Shown: positions 51,611-61,089 of the stretch, piece after piece
Position numbering within the stretch: the first letter of the stretch is position 1
Layout of the letters: each line of letters begins with the position of its first letter
Source: JBFMFB01 sp040752115
Lineage (GTDB): Bacteria; Pseudomonadota; Gammaproteobacteria; Burkholderiales; Sulfuricellaceae
Length of the DNA: 64,000 nt
Assembly (NCBI GenBank): GCA_040752115.1
Contig: JBFMFB010000003.1
Location: forward strand, 42,255-106,254
Direction of reading: 5' to 3'
Program-made: the position numbers and the translations under genes
Notes under the pieces: model-generated
Databases searched by the model: none
What the model saw: only the letters and a program-made list of their open reading frames with translations
Told to the model about the DNA's origin: nothing

Positions 51611-52950
51611 TCAAACCTCGTGTATTCGCCCAGGAAGGTAAGTTTCACCGTGCCGATCGGGCCGTTGCGCTGTTTGCCGATGATGATTTCGGCGATGCCT
51701 TTGTCCGGGGTGTCCGGGTTGTATACTTCGTCGCGGTAAATGAACAGGATCACGTCGGCGTCCTGTTCGATGGCGCCGGATTCGCGCAGGTCGGACATCA
51801 CCGGGCGCTTGTTGGGCCGCTGCTCCAGGCTGCGGTTGAGCTGGGACAAGGCGATCACCGGCACGTCCAGCTCCTTTGCCAGCGCCTTGAGCGAGCGCGA
51901 GATTTCCGAGATTTCGGTGGCGCGGTTTTCCGATCCGCCGCTGCTGCCGGACATCAGCTGCAGGTAGTCGATCACGATCAGTCCCAGTTTGCCGCACTGG
52001 CGGTGCAGCCGCCGCGCCCGCGCCCGCAGCTCGAGCGCCGTCAGCGCGGCGCTTTCGTCGATGAAGATCGGCGCATCGTTGAGCTTGCCCACCGCGTAGG
52101 TCAGCTTCGACCAGTCTTCGTCCTGCAAGCGGCCGGTGCGCACCTTGTGCTGGTCCAGCTTGCCGATCGAGCCCATCATCCGCATCGCCAGCTGGGTGCC
52201 CGCCATTTCCATGCTGAACACCGCCACCGGCAGACCGGTGTCGAGCGCGACGTTTTCGCCAATGTTGAGGGAAAAAGCCGTTTTCCCCATGCTGGGGCGG
52301 CCGGCAACGATGATCAGGTCGCCCGGCTGCAGCCCCGAGGTTTTCTGGTCGAGGTCGTGGTAGCCAGTGGGAATGCCGGTCACGTCGTTGGGATTGTCGC
52401 GCTGGAACAGCTCGTCGATACGCTCCACCACCTGGGTCAGCAGGGGCTGGATGCCGACGAAACCCTGCTGGCCGCGGGCGCTTGCTTCGGCGATTTCGAA
52501 CACCTTGGCTTCAGCTTCGTCGAGCAGCTGGCTGGCATTGCGGCCGGTCGGGTTGTAGGCGCTGTCGGCGATCATCGTGCCGACTTCCGCCAGCTTGCGC
52601 ATCACGGCGCGCTCCCGCACGATTTCCGCATAGCGGCGGATGTTCGCGGCAGACGGCGTGTTCTGCGCCAGCGCCCCGAGATATGCCAGCCCCCCGGCGT
52701 TAGCCAGCGCTCCGCCGGTTTCCAGCGCCTCGGACACGGTGATGACATCGGCCGGTTTGTTTTGCTCGAGCAGCTTGCAGATGTGGCGGTAGATCAGGCG
52801 GTGATCCTGGCGATAAAAATCCCCTTCGGCGATCAGATCGGCAATGCGCTCCCAGGCACCGTTCTCCAGCAACAGGCCGCCTAAAACCGACTGTTCGGCC
52901 TCGACCGAATGCGGCGGCAGCTTGATGGAATCGAGTTGTATGTCGTTCAT
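51583..52950 (-). CDS. dnaB: Replicative DNA helicase
   Basis: 455-residue hexameric helicase. N-terminal domain begins MNDIQLDSIKLPPHSVEAEQ; RecA-like domain with GRPSMGKTAFSLNIG, IDYLQLMSG and AELDVPVIALSQLNRSLEQR-type motif H4. Start at MNDIQLD; the 28 residues upstream are not conserved. The last residues HAGQY and the stop are encoded by the right half of the 46-bp palindrome, so the C-terminus has been altered by the repeat. Confidence 0.96.
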   Translation of the reverse strand: MNDIQLDSIKLPPHSVEAEQSVLGGLLLENGAWERIADLIAEGDFYRQDHRLIYRHICKLLEQNKPADVITVSEALETGGALANAGGLAYLGALAQNTPSAANIRRYAEIVRERAVMRKLAEVGTMIADSAYNPTGRNASQLLDEAEAKVFEIAEASARGQQGFVGIQPLLTQVVERIDELFQRDNPNDVTGIPTGYHDLDQKTSGLQPGDLIIVAGRPSMGKTAFSLNIGENVALDTGLPVAVFSMEMAGTQLAMRMMGSIGKLDQHKVRTGRLQDEDWSKLTYAVGKLNDAPIFIDESAALTALELRARARRLHRQCGKLGLIVIDYLQLMSGSSGGSENRATEISEISRSLKALAKELDVPVIALSQLNRSLEQRPNKRPVMSDLRESGAIEQDADVILFIYRDEVYNPDTPDKGIAEIIIGKQRNGPIGTVKLTFLGEYTRFENYAHAGQY

Positions 52951-53017
52951 GGATACCGCTGTCGGAGTCCGTGGAAAGAGTGAAGTTTCGGCTTTTGCCA
53001 GGAATTTGGCAACCAAC

Positions 53018-53052
53018 AAAAAAGGGCTGGTCACCCGCGGTCACCAGCCCTT
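53018..53052 (-). terminator. Terminator after rplI
   Basis: Minus strand: AAGGGCTGGT and ACCAGCCCTT pair around an 11-base loop and are followed by TTTT. It begins 24 bases after rplI, separating the ribosomal operon from dnaB. Confidence 0.85.
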
Positions 53053-53075
53053 GCACCGTTCCGCAGTTCGAGCTG

Positions 53076-53528
53076 CTAGGCGGCGGCTCCGAGCACCGAG
53101 ACGGTGATCGTCGCGCTCACATCGCTGTGGAGGGCAACGGTAATCGGGTAATCCCCCACCTGCTTGAGCGGCCCGTGCGGAAGCCGCACCTCGGATTTCG
53201 CGACGTCGAACCCCTGGGCTTTCAGCGCTTCCGAAATATCCGAGGTCGTCACCGAACCGAACAGCCTGCCGTCCACGCCGGCCTTCTGGGTGATCTGCAC
53301 CATCAAGCCTTCCAGCTTCTCCGCGCGGGCTTGCGCCTTGGCCAGTATCTCGGCCTGGGCTTTTTCCAGCTCCGCACGACGCGCCTGGAACTCGGCCAAG
53401 TTCGCTTCCGTCGCGCGCTTCGCCTTGCCTTGCGGGATCAGGAAATTACGGCCGTAGCCGTCCCTGACTTTGACGACATCCCCGAGATGGCCCAGGTTCG
53501 TCACTTTTTCCAACAAAATAACTTGCAT
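53076..53528 (-). CDS. rplI: 50S ribosomal protein L9
   Basis: 150 residues: MQVILLEKVTNLGHLGDVVK and VRDGYGRNFLIPQGKA, then the long connecting helix and C-terminal domain. Last gene of rpsF-priB-rpsR-rplI. Confidence 0.98.
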   Translation of the reverse strand: MQVILLEKVTNLGHLGDVVKVRDGYGRNFLIPQGKAKRATEANLAEFQARRAELEKAQAEILAKAQARAEKLEGLMVQITQKAGVDGRLFGSVTTSDISEALKAQGFDVAKSEVRLPHGPLKQVGDYPITVALHSDVSATITVSVLGAAA

Positions 53529-53540
53529 TCTGACACTCCT

Positions 53541-53768
53541 TTAGTGCTGATCGGTGTAAGGAAGGAGCGCCAGAAAACGGGCGCGCTTGATCGCGGTGCC
53601 GAGCTGGCGCTGGAAGCGAGCCTTGGTGCCGGTGATGCGCGCCGGAATGATCTTGCCGTTTTCAGAAATGAAATCGCGCAGCAGATCCGTATCCTTGTAA
53701 TCCACTTCCTTGATGCCTTCCGCGGTGAAGCGGCAGTATTTCTTACGTCTGAACATTTGACGTGCCAT
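53541..53768 (-). CDS. rpsR: 30S ribosomal protein S18
   Basis: 75 residues, full length. FRRKKYCRFTAEGIKEVDYK and IPARITGTKARFQRQLGTAI. Start at MARQMFRR; two codons upstream is an unlikely ATG. Confidence 0.98.
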   Translation of the reverse strand: MARQMFRRKKYCRFTAEGIKEVDYKDTDLLRDFISENGKIIPARITGTKARFQRQLGTAIKRARFLALLPYTDQH

Positions 53769-53770
53769 GA

Positions 53771-54061
53771 TCAACCTCTTTCATTTAACAATTCGATTAA
53801 ATTCGCGTGCAGTACCAGTTGCGTGCTGTTGCGGCTCTTGCGTGCCAGGAACCCTTCCAGCCTGACAGCGTCGCCCACCTTGAAGCGCGCGGCTTTTACG
53901 GCATTTTCCGCCAACGCCATGGCCGCCACTTCGCAGTGGACATCCCGCTCGACGCCAGCCTCAACCTGCCGCGACTCGTGCCCGATTCTAAAACCCAGCA
54001 GCGGCACCCCGGCCGGGGTATGACGCAAGGCGTCCAATGCGGTGATCCGGCCGCTCAGCAC
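53771..54061 (-). CDS. priB: Primosomal replication protein N
   Basis: 96 residues from GTG at 54061. OB-fold single-strand-binding protein; HTPAGVPLLGFRIGHES and GFLARKSRNSTQLVLHANLI are typical. The conserved (M)NRFVLSG start lies upstream of this GTG, but the codon at the expected Met is CTT; a CTG at 54076 follows GGAGG at a good spacing. So initiation may be non-canonical (CTG) and the protein five residues longer. Between rpsF and rpsR. Confidence 0.85.
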   Translation of the reverse strand: MLSGRITALDALRHTPAGVPLLGFRIGHESRQVEAGVERDVHCEVAAMALAENAVKAARFKVGDAVRLEGFLARKSRNSTQLVLHANLIELLNERG

Positions 54062-54068
54062 AAACCGG

Positions 54069-54458
54069 TTAAGCAGCGGCTCCTCCGGCAGATGCCTCGG
54101 CGGCGGGAGCTTCAGCTTGCGACAGCACGGATTTGGACTTCTCTTCCTTCATCATGACCGAAGGCGTGACGACGGCTTCCTTCATGCTCACCACAAGGTG
54201 GCGGATCACCGCATCGTTGAAGCGGAAAGCATGATCCAGCTCATCCAGTGTCTCCTGGTCGCACTCGATGTTCATCAGCACATAGTGCGCTTTATGGATC
54301 TTCTGGATCGGATAGGCCAGCTGGCGCCGCCCCCAGTCTTCAAGGCGATGCACCCGACCGCCCTTGGAGCTGACAAGGCCGCGATAGCGCTCGATCATGC
54401 CCGGAACCTGTTCGCTTTGATCGGGATGGACAACAAACACGATTTCATAATGTCGCAT
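54069..54458 (-). CDS. rpsF: 30S ribosomal protein S6
   Basis: 129 residues. MRHYEIVFVVHPDQSEQVPG, LEDWGRRQLAYPIQKIHKAH, and an Ala/Glu-rich tail. First gene of the ribosomal operon. Confidence 0.97.
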   Translation of the reverse strand: MRHYEIVFVVHPDQSEQVPGMIERYRGLVSSKGGRVHRLEDWGRRQLAYPIQKIHKAHYVLMNIECDQETLDELDHAFRFNDAVIRHLVVSMKEAVVTPSVMMKEEKSKSVLSQAEAPAAEASAGGAAA

Positions 54459-54609
54459 GTATACTCCTTCTGGATTGGCAGCCTTCCGCCATGCGGGAGC
54501 GGTAAGGCAAGGTTGAAATCCGCCATTTTACCAAATTTCCAATAACAATCAAACGCTATGTATCGGCGGTCTGGTTGCTTTCTCTTTATGCCGAGCCTAG
54601 AATCCCCCC

Positions 54610-55002
54610 ATGTCAAAAGAAAACAAAAGCTTCTTCCTCGCGCTGCTGCTGACATTCCTGCAATGCTTAGCGCCGTTGCTGCACGCCCATCCCATGGGAA
54701 CCCAGATTGCCGCGGGAATTCACCTCCACGAAGACATCGAATTCGGCCGCACGAAAGCCGCCCAGCCCTTCGCTTTTTCGGAAATCGGAGCGGCAACATC
54801 GCATGAGCTGCCCGCCATCGGCATGGCAAAGGAGCACAAGCTGGACAGCACGACAACTATTGCCGCCCCCGCCGGCGTGGAATACCGCTATGCAGCGGAA
54901 GCGACGCAACCCTCTCCCGGATTTTCCGCCACCCTCCCCTTTCAAAGCCATCCCAGTTTCTCCTCCCCGCTTTCCCAAGCCCCCCCGCAGACACCCGCTT
55001 AA
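54610..55002 (+). CDS. Small secreted protein upstream of the RND operon
   Basis: 130 residues; a signal peptide (LALLLTFLQCLAPLLHA, cleavage near residue 27) and a mature part with several histidines and a Ser/Pro-rich tail. I do not recognise the family. Its position 133 bases before an RND adaptor suggests a metal-efflux accessory, comparable in place to CzcI, but the sequence gives no proof. No clear ribosome site. Confidence 0.55.
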   Translation: MSKENKSFFLALLLTFLQCLAPLLHAHPMGTQIAAGIHLHEDIEFGRTKAAQPFAFSEIGAATSHELPAIGMAKEHKLDSTTTIAAPAGVEYRYAAEATQPSPGFSATLPFQSHPSFSSPLSQAPPQTPA

Positions 55003-55135
55003 TCCTCTCTTAATGTTCGGGGAATTAAACTTTAGTTTTCCAGCCGAATTCAGAGAAGCCAGGTAATTTTTGCACCTCTATCCTTACAATCCAGATTCCG
55101 TCGCCCTCTAAGCCCGGAGTCCGGGAGAGTCTGAA

Positions 55136-56260
55136 ATGAAAATCGACATCTCGACAATCCGCCTGGCGCTTGCCCTCGCTTGCGCATACTGGCTGGCCGG
55201 CAGTGGTATCGCTCGCGCCGCAAACGACATCCATATTTCGACAAAGCAAGCCCAGGCGCTGGGCATCGAAACCACTTCGCTTGCGGCGCAATCCGGCAGC
55301 ACCGGCAGCGGTTTGCCCGCCCAGGTCACGATCCCTCCCGCGCAAGTGCGAATTGTCAGCGCACCCCTGGCGGGCCTGCTGGAGAGCATCGCCGTGGCAA
55401 CCAATCAATCGGTTCGAAGAGGCCAGGCGCTGGCGCGCATGCAAAGCACCGGCCTGATCGAGCTGCAACGCGAATATCTGCAGGCGGCAACCCAGACGCA
55501 CTTGGCGCACGAAACCCTGAGCCGCGACGAAAAACTGTTCAAGGAAGGCATCATTGCGGAAAGCCGTTATCTGGCCGCCAAAGGCAACGCCGCTGCCGCA
55601 GCGGCCGCTTTCTCCGAACGGCGCCAGGCGCTGCGGCTGGCCGGAATGTCTGATGCCGCGATCGAGAAACTGCGGGCAAGCCACGCCATCAACAGCGTGC
55701 TGGAAATCGTTTCACCGCTGGATGGGGTGGTGTTGGAACAGATGGCGACACTCGGGCAGCGCGCCGAAGCCGCCACTCCGCTCTTCAAAATCGCAAACCT
55801 GACGCCATTATGGCTCGAGATCCAGGTACCGATCTCTCAGGCCGCTGCGCTGCGGCCAGGCGCAGCGGTGGACGTTCCGGCCTATCAGGCGCGCGGAAAA
55901 ATCCTGTCGGTCGGACGCAGCGTGCTCGACGCCAACCAGACCGTCCCGGTGCGGGCGGAAATCCGCGAGAACGCGGAAAACATGCGCCCCGGCCAGTTCG
56001 TGGAAGTCCTCATCACGACCGCAACCGGCAACGACAAGCAGTGGCTGGTGCCCAACAGCGCCCTGATTCGCCATCAGGGTCAGGCGCATGTTTTCGTGCA
56101 AACCGCAAAAGGCTTCCGCGCCCAGCCGGTCAGACTGGTCAGCGAAATGAGCGGCGGCAGCATCATCGCCAGCGCCGGCTTGCGGGGCGACGAGCGCGTC
56201 GTGGTGCGCGGCGCGGCGGCTCTCAAGGCAGCCTGGCAGGGCGTGGGCGAGGGCGAATAG
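55136..56260 (+). CDS. RND efflux periplasmic adaptor
   Basis: 374 residues. Signal peptide (cleavage after about residue 28), then membrane-fusion-protein order: beta-barrel, lipoyl half motif VSAPLAGLLESIAVATNQSV, alpha-hairpin (YLQAATQTHLAHETLSRDEK), second lipoyl half VLEIVSPLDGVVLEQMATLG. GGGAGAG precedes the ATG. Links the RND pump to the outer-membrane channel. Separated from the permease by a 132-base inverted-repeat element. Confidence 0.88.
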   Translation: MKIDISTIRLALALACAYWLAGSGIARAANDIHISTKQAQALGIETTSLAAQSGSTGSGLPAQVTIPPAQVRIVSAPLAGLLESIAVATNQSVRRGQALARMQSTGLIELQREYLQAATQTHLAHETLSRDEKLFKEGIIAESRYLAAKGNAAAAAAAFSERRQALRLAGMSDAAIEKLRASHAINSVLEIVSPLDGVVLEQMATLGQRAEAATPLFKIANLTPLWLEIQVPISQAAALRPGAAVDVPAYQARGKILSVGRSVLDANQTVPVRAEIRENAENMRPGQFVEVLITTATGNDKQWLVPNSALIRHQGQAHVFVQTAKGFRAQPVRLVSEMSGGSIIASAGLRGDERVVVRGAAALKAAWQGVGEGE

Positions 56261-56267
56261 CCGGGCA

Positions 56268-56399
56268 CCTCTGAAAATCGTAGCGAGCAACCCGAATGCA
56301 AGGAGCCGCGCAGTGAGCGACGAGACATATCACATGGATAGACGAGGAACGAACGAGCACGCGACGCCGCAATCGGGCTGCGCAGTAGATTTGCAGAGG
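56268..56399. repeat. 132-bp MITE-like element with long terminal inverted repeats
   Basis: The left end starts CCTCTGAAAATCGTAGCG and the right end, read in reverse complement, CCTCTGCAAATCTACTGC; similarity continues for about 31 bases (to ...CCCGAATGC against ...CCCGATTGC). It fills the gap between adaptor and permease genes and encodes no protein. Confidence 0.75.
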
Positions 56400-56407
56400 C
56401 GTCTGTA

Positions 56408-59400
56408 ATGTTGGCGCGCATCGTCGAATTTGCCCTCACCCAGCGCCTGCTGGTGCTACTCGCCACCCTGCTGCTGGTCGGCGCGGGCGCCTACGCCTTC
56501 AGGAATCTGCCGATCGACGCCTTTCCCGACGTTTCCTCCACCCAGGTCAAAATCATCCTCAAGGCCCCCGGCATGACGCCGGAGGAAGTCGAGGCGCGCA
56601 TCGCCGCGCCGGTCGAAGTCGAAATGCTCGGCATCCCCAACAAGAAGATACTGCGCTCGGTTTCCAAGTACGCGCTGACCGACATCACCATCGACTTCGA
56701 AGAAGGAACGGATATCTACTGGGCGCGCAACCAGGTGGCCGAGCGCCTCAACAACATCGCCAAGGACCTGCCGTCCGGCATCAGCGGCGGCCTTGCCCCG
56801 ATCACCACGCCGCTGGGCGAAATGCTGATGTTCACGATCGAGGGCGGCAGCCTGTCGCTGATGGAAAGGCGCAGCCTGCTCGACTGGGTGATCCGGCCGG
56901 CCCTGCGCACCCTGCCCGGCGTGGCGGACGTCAACTCCCTGGGGGGGCTGGCGCGCAGCTTCGAGGTGGTGCCGGACAATACCGCACTCGATGCGCGCGG
57001 CATCGCGCTGGAGCAGTTGCGAAAAGCGCTGGAAACCAACAATCGCAACGACGGCGCCGGCCGCCTGGGCGACGGCGAAGAAACCCTGCTGGTGCGCAGC
57101 GAAGGGCGGATCAAGACCCTGGACGACGTGCGCAACATCGTGATCGCCAGCCGCGAAGGCAAGCCGGTCAGGGTAGGCGATATCGCCGCGGTGCGGATCG
57201 GCAGTCTGACGCGCTACGGCGCGGTGACCAAGGACGGCCGGGCCGAAGCAGTGGAAGGATTGGTGCTCGGTCTCAGGGGCGCCAATGCGCAGCAGGTGGT
57301 GGAAGGCGTGCACCGAAAACTGAAGGAATTGGCGCCCTCCCTGCCCAAGGGCGTGACCGCCCAGATCTTCTACGACCGCGGCAACCTGGTGGAGCGGGCG
57401 GTCGGCACGGTTTCCAAGGCACTGCTCGAAGCCATCGTGCTGGTGGTGATCCTGCTGCTGCTGTTCCTGGGCAACCTGCGCGCCGCGCTGGTGGTGGCGG
57501 CGACCCTGCCGCTGGCGGCGCTGGTCACTTTCATCCTGATGCGGCAGTTCGGCATGTCGGCCAACCTGATGAGCCTGGGCGGCCTGGCGATCGCCATCGG
57601 TATGCTGGTGGATGCCGCCGTGGTCGTGGTGGAAAACATCGTGTCACACCTTGCGCACGACACCAACTCCGCCAGGAAATTGCCGCATCTGCACATCATG
57701 TACAAGGCGGTGCGCGAAGTATCCGCACCAGTGCTGTCGGGCATCGTGATCATCATCGTGGTGTTCCTGCCGCTGCTCACCCTGCAGGGACTGGAGGGCA
57801 AGCTGTTCATCCCGGTAGCGCTCACCATCGTGTTCGCGCTGGGCGGCTCCCTGTTGCTGTCTCTGACCGTCATCCCGGTGTTGGCCTCATTCCTCCTGAA
57901 AAAAGCGCAGCATGGCGATCCCTGGCTGGTGCGCAAGGCGATGGCCGCTTACGTTCCCGCCCTGTCCTGGTCTCTCGCGCACGGCCGCACAGTGATCGCC
58001 GCCGCGCTGGTAGCCATGGGGCTGACAGCCGCGGTATATCCCATGATCGGCAAGACCTTCATGCCGGAAATGGACGAAGGCGACATCATCATCGGCGTGG
58101 AAAAGCTGCCCTCCATCGGACTGGAACAGTCCACCGCCCTGGACATGCGCCTGCAGCACGCGATCATGGAGCGCGTTCCCGAGGTGAAGGGGGTGGTGGC
58201 ACGTGTCGGCTCGGACGAGCTGGGGCTGGACCCGATGGGGCTCAACCAGACCGACACCTTCCTGGTGCTGAAGCCGCGCGACCAGTGGCGCAAGCCCGAC
58301 AAGGAATGGCTGGTCGGAGAGCTGCGCAAGGTGCTGGCGGATTTCCCCGGCGCTTCCTACAGCTTTACCCAGCCGATCGACATGCGCGTGTCCGAAATGC
58401 TCACCGGCGTACGCGGCGACGTAGCGGTCAAGGTGTACGGCCCGGATCTGCCCACCCTCAACCAGCTTGCCGCCCGGATCGAGGCCGCATTGAGAACCGT
58501 CAAAGGCAGCGAGGATGTCTACACGACGAAAAACGAAGGCGTGCAATACCTCAGGCTGGAGGTTGACCGGCTTGCCGCAGGCCGTCTCGGCTTCCCGGTG
58601 GACGAGATCGAAAACATCCTGCGCGCGCAGCTGGAAGGGGTTGTCACGGGCGTCGTACAGGAAGGCAACCGCCGCACCCCCCTGCTGCTGCGTGGCGACG
58701 ACGCCCTGCGCGCCTCGCCGTCGCGCTTTGCCGCGCTGCGTCTTACCTTGCCCGATGGCCAGAGCGTGCCGCTGTCCGCGGTGGCCAGGCTGGCGCGGGT
58801 GGACGGCCCGGTCAAGATCGACCGCGAAAACGCCCAGCGCTACGTGGTCGTCCGCGCCAACGTGCGTGGACGCGACCTGGTCAGCTTCGTGGAAGAGGCG
58901 AAACAGACAGTGGCAAAGCAGGTGCCGCTGGCAGCCGACTACTCCACGGTATGGGGCGGACAGTTCGAAAACCAGCAGCGCGCTGCGGCGCGGCTTGCGG
59001 TGGTGGTGCCGATCGCACTGGGTCTGATTTTCCTGCTGCTGTTTTCCACCTTCGGCTCGGTGCGACAGGCGGTGCTGGTGTTCACCAATATCCCGTTCGC
59101 CATGATCGGCGGCGTCATGGCGTTATGGATTTCGGGTGAGTATCTGTCCGTGCCTGCGTCGGTCGGCTTCATCGCCCTGCTCGGCATCGCCGTGCTCAAT
59201 GGCGTGGTAATGGTGAGCTACTTCAACCAGCTGCGCGCCCAGGGCGTGGCGCTGGCCGATGTGGTGGTGGAAGGCGCGAAACGGCGGCTGCGCCCGGTGC
59301 TGATGACAGCGAGCATCGCCGCCTTCGGCCTGGTACCGCTGCTGTTCGCCACCGGCCCCGGCTCGGAAATCCAGAAACCGCTTGCGATCGTGGTAATCGG

Positions 59401-59491
59401 TGGGCTGGTGACCTCGACGCTGCTGACCCTGATCCTGCTGCCGCTGCTGTACAAGCGCTACGGTTTTAGCGCTAAGGAGACAAGAGCATGA
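56408..59491 (+). CDS. Heavy-metal efflux RND permease (CusA/CzcA family)
   Basis: 1027 residues; twelve transmembrane helices with two large periplasmic loops. N-terminal RNLPIDAFPDVSSTQVKI is the HME-RND signature. TM4 carries GLAIAIGMLVDAAVVVVENI (about 392-411), with the proton-relay Asp402. Lacks the CzcA DFG-x3-D form, so metal specificity (Cu/Ag, Zn/Co, Ni) is undetermined. Overlaps the DUF3240 gene by ATGA. Confidence 0.92.
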   Translation: MLARIVEFALTQRLLVLLATLLLVGAGAYAFRNLPIDAFPDVSSTQVKIILKAPGMTPEEVEARIAAPVEVEMLGIPNKKILRSVSKYALTDITIDFEEGTDIYWARNQVAERLNNIAKDLPSGISGGLAPITTPLGEMLMFTIEGGSLSLMERRSLLDWVIRPALRTLPGVADVNSLGGLARSFEVVPDNTALDARGIALEQLRKALETNNRNDGAGRLGDGEETLLVRSEGRIKTLDDVRNIVIASREGKPVRVGDIAAVRIGSLTRYGAVTKDGRAEAVEGLVLGLRGANAQQVVEGVHRKLKELAPSLPKGVTAQIFYDRGNLVERAVGTVSKALLEAIVLVVILLLLFLGNLRAALVVAATLPLAALVTFILMRQFGMSANLMSLGGLAIAIGMLVDAAVVVVENIVSHLAHDTNSARKLPHLHIMYKAVREVSAPVLSGIVIIIVVFLPLLTLQGLEGKLFIPVALTIVFALGGSLLLSLTVIPVLASFLLKKAQHGDPWLVRKAMAAYVPALSWSLAHGRTVIAAALVAMGLTAAVYPMIGKTFMPEMDEGDIIIGVEKLPSIGLEQSTALDMRLQHAIMERVPEVKGVVARVGSDELGLDPMGLNQTDTFLVLKPRDQWRKPDKEWLVGELRKVLADFPGASYSFTQPIDMRVSEMLTGVRGDVAVKVYGPDLPTLNQLAARIEAALRTVKGSEDVYTTKNEGVQYLRLEVDRLAAGRLGFPVDEIENILRAQLEGVVTGVVQEGNRRTPLLLRGDDALRASPSRFAALRLTLPDGQSVPLSAVARLARVDGPVKIDRENAQRYVVVRANVRGRDLVSFVEEAKQTVAKQVPLAADYSTVWGGQFENQQRAAARLAVVVPIALGLIFLLLFSTFGSVRQAVLVFTNIPFAMIGGVMALWISGEYLSVPASVGFIALLGIAVLNGVVMVSYFNQLRAQGVALADVVVEGAKRRLRPVLMTASIAAFGLVPLLFATGPGSEIQKPLAIVVIGGLVTSTLLTLILLPLLYKRYGFSAKETRA

Positions 59492-59799
59492 ACCGACCCG
59501 ACTGCTGCCTGACCATGGTTTTCCCCAAGGGGATGGAGGAGAACCTGGTGGACCACTTGCTCGAGCATCACGAAATTGCCAGCGGTTTCACCACCATTGA
59601 AGTCGAAGGGCACGGCCAGGGGGCGATTTTCCAGAGCATAGGCGAGCGGGTGCGCGGACGCGCCCGCCGGGTCCAGATGCAGGCCGTTCTGAACCGGGCG
59701 GATGCGCAGACGCTGGTACAGCATTTGAAAGAAACCCTGCCCAGCCCGGAAGTCGCCTACTGGATCACCCCCATTGAGGAATTCGGGAGACTCGCATGA
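59488..59799 (+). CDS. DUF3240-type small protein
   Basis: 103 residues, soluble, ferredoxin-like/PII-like pattern: LTMVFPKGMEENLVDHLLEH, VRGRARRVQMQAVLNR. Found with HME-RND pumps in proteobacteria; likely a metal-responsive regulator or chaperone (inference). ATGA overlaps on both sides couple it to the pump and outer-membrane factor. Confidence 0.75.
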   Translation: MNRPDCCLTMVFPKGMEENLVDHLLEHHEIASGFTTIEVEGHGQGAIFQSIGERVRGRARRVQMQAVLNRADAQTLVQHLKETLPSPEVAYWITPIEEFGRLA

Positions 59800-61076
59800 A
59801 AACCGGCGCATCATTCCCCTTCCTGCTCCTGGTTTCCGCCCTGGCCCCGTGGCCGGCGCAGGGGGAACCCTTCAGAGATTATCCCGACCTGCCGCCGCTG
59901 AAAACGGTGATGGCGGTCATGGCGAACAATCCGGTGGTGCAGGCGGCAAAGGCCGGCGTCGCACTCGGAGAAGCCAGCCAGGCAAGACTGCAGGCGGGCC
60001 CGTACGAATACAATGTCAGGCTTGGGACGGCACGGCGCACCATAGACCAGTCCGGGCGTTTCCGGGAATGGGACGTCGCCCTTGAGCGCCCCATCCGCCT
60101 GCCCGGCAAGCTCGCCGCGGACGAGGATCTGGGGCGGGAAGGCGTAATCCAGGCCAGGGCCGCCTACGGGGACGCCCTGCATGAGGAGGAACGCAAGCTC
60201 CTCAAGATGTGGTTCACCTGGGCGCGCGAAAATGCCCAGGCGCAGCAATGGCAAGCCCAGGCCGCCACGCTGCGGGAACAGCTGGCAATTGTGAACAAGC
60301 GGGTGCGGGCCGGAGACGCGCCCAGGCTGGAAGCGGAGATGGCCGAGGCGGCGGCGGCCTCGGCAGACGCTTCCCTGCACCAGGCGCGGCTGCGCGAAAC
60401 CATCGCCGCGACCGAATTGACGAAACATTTTTCCGGCATCGCGCTACCGGAAAAACTGGCGCAGCCCCCGCTCGAACCGCTGCGCCAGGAGCTGGATTAC
60501 TGGCGCAGCCAGATCCTGCAGCACAACCACGAACTGGCGGTGGCGCGCAGCGAGGCAAGAATGGCACAGCTCGTTGCCACCCGAACATCCGCGGAGCGCG
60601 CGCCGGATCCCTCGCTGGGGGTGCGCTACTCCTCCGAAATCGGCGGCACCGAACGGGTCGTCGGCCTGAGCGTGGCCATCCCCTTGCCGGGGGCGGCGCG
60701 CACGGCAAGAACGCAGGAATCGCAGGCCTCCGCCGAAATGGCGGCGCGCCGGGAAGCCATGGTGTTGCGCAAGCTGGAGGCCGAAACGGAGAATATTTTC
60801 ACCAGCGCACGGGCAAGCCATACCAGCTGGCTGAGCGCGCAAGCTGCAGCCGAGCGGATGCAGCGCAACGCGGAACTGGTCGCGCGCGCCTATGCGCTGG
60901 GCGAGATGAGCCTGACTGAGGTGCTGAACGCCAGAAGGCTCGCGATCGAAGCGAATCTGGCCGCCGCCCTGGCCCGCTTCGACGCTGCGGAAGCGCGCTA
61001 CCGCCTGATGCTGGACGCCCACCTGCTGTGGCCGCTGGACGCCGATGAAGACGACGCAAGCCATGGGCACGGTTGA
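59796..61076 (+). CDS. TolC-family outer-membrane efflux protein
   Basis: 426 residues. Signal peptide (cleavage near residue 23), two OEP halves rich in long helices and NNPVVQAAKAGVALGEASQA / GVRYSSEIGGTERVVGLSVAIPLPG repeats; ends with DADEDDASHGHG, a possible metal-binding tail. Last in the operon, after the pump, where most HME clusters put it first. Confidence 0.85.
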   Translation: MKTGASFPFLLLVSALAPWPAQGEPFRDYPDLPPLKTVMAVMANNPVVQAAKAGVALGEASQARLQAGPYEYNVRLGTARRTIDQSGRFREWDVALERPIRLPGKLAADEDLGREGVIQARAAYGDALHEEERKLLKMWFTWARENAQAQQWQAQAATLREQLAIVNKRVRAGDAPRLEAEMAEAAAASADASLHQARLRETIAATELTKHFSGIALPEKLAQPPLEPLRQELDYWRSQILQHNHELAVARSEARMAQLVATRTSAERAPDPSLGVRYSSEIGGTERVVGLSVAIPLPGAARTARTQESQASAEMAARREAMVLRKLEAETENIFTSARASHTSWLSAQAAAERMQRNAELVARAYALGEMSLTEVLNARRLAIEANLAAALARFDAAEARYRLMLDAHLLWPLDADEDDASHGHG

Positions 61077-61089
61077 ACCCAAAGACCGT

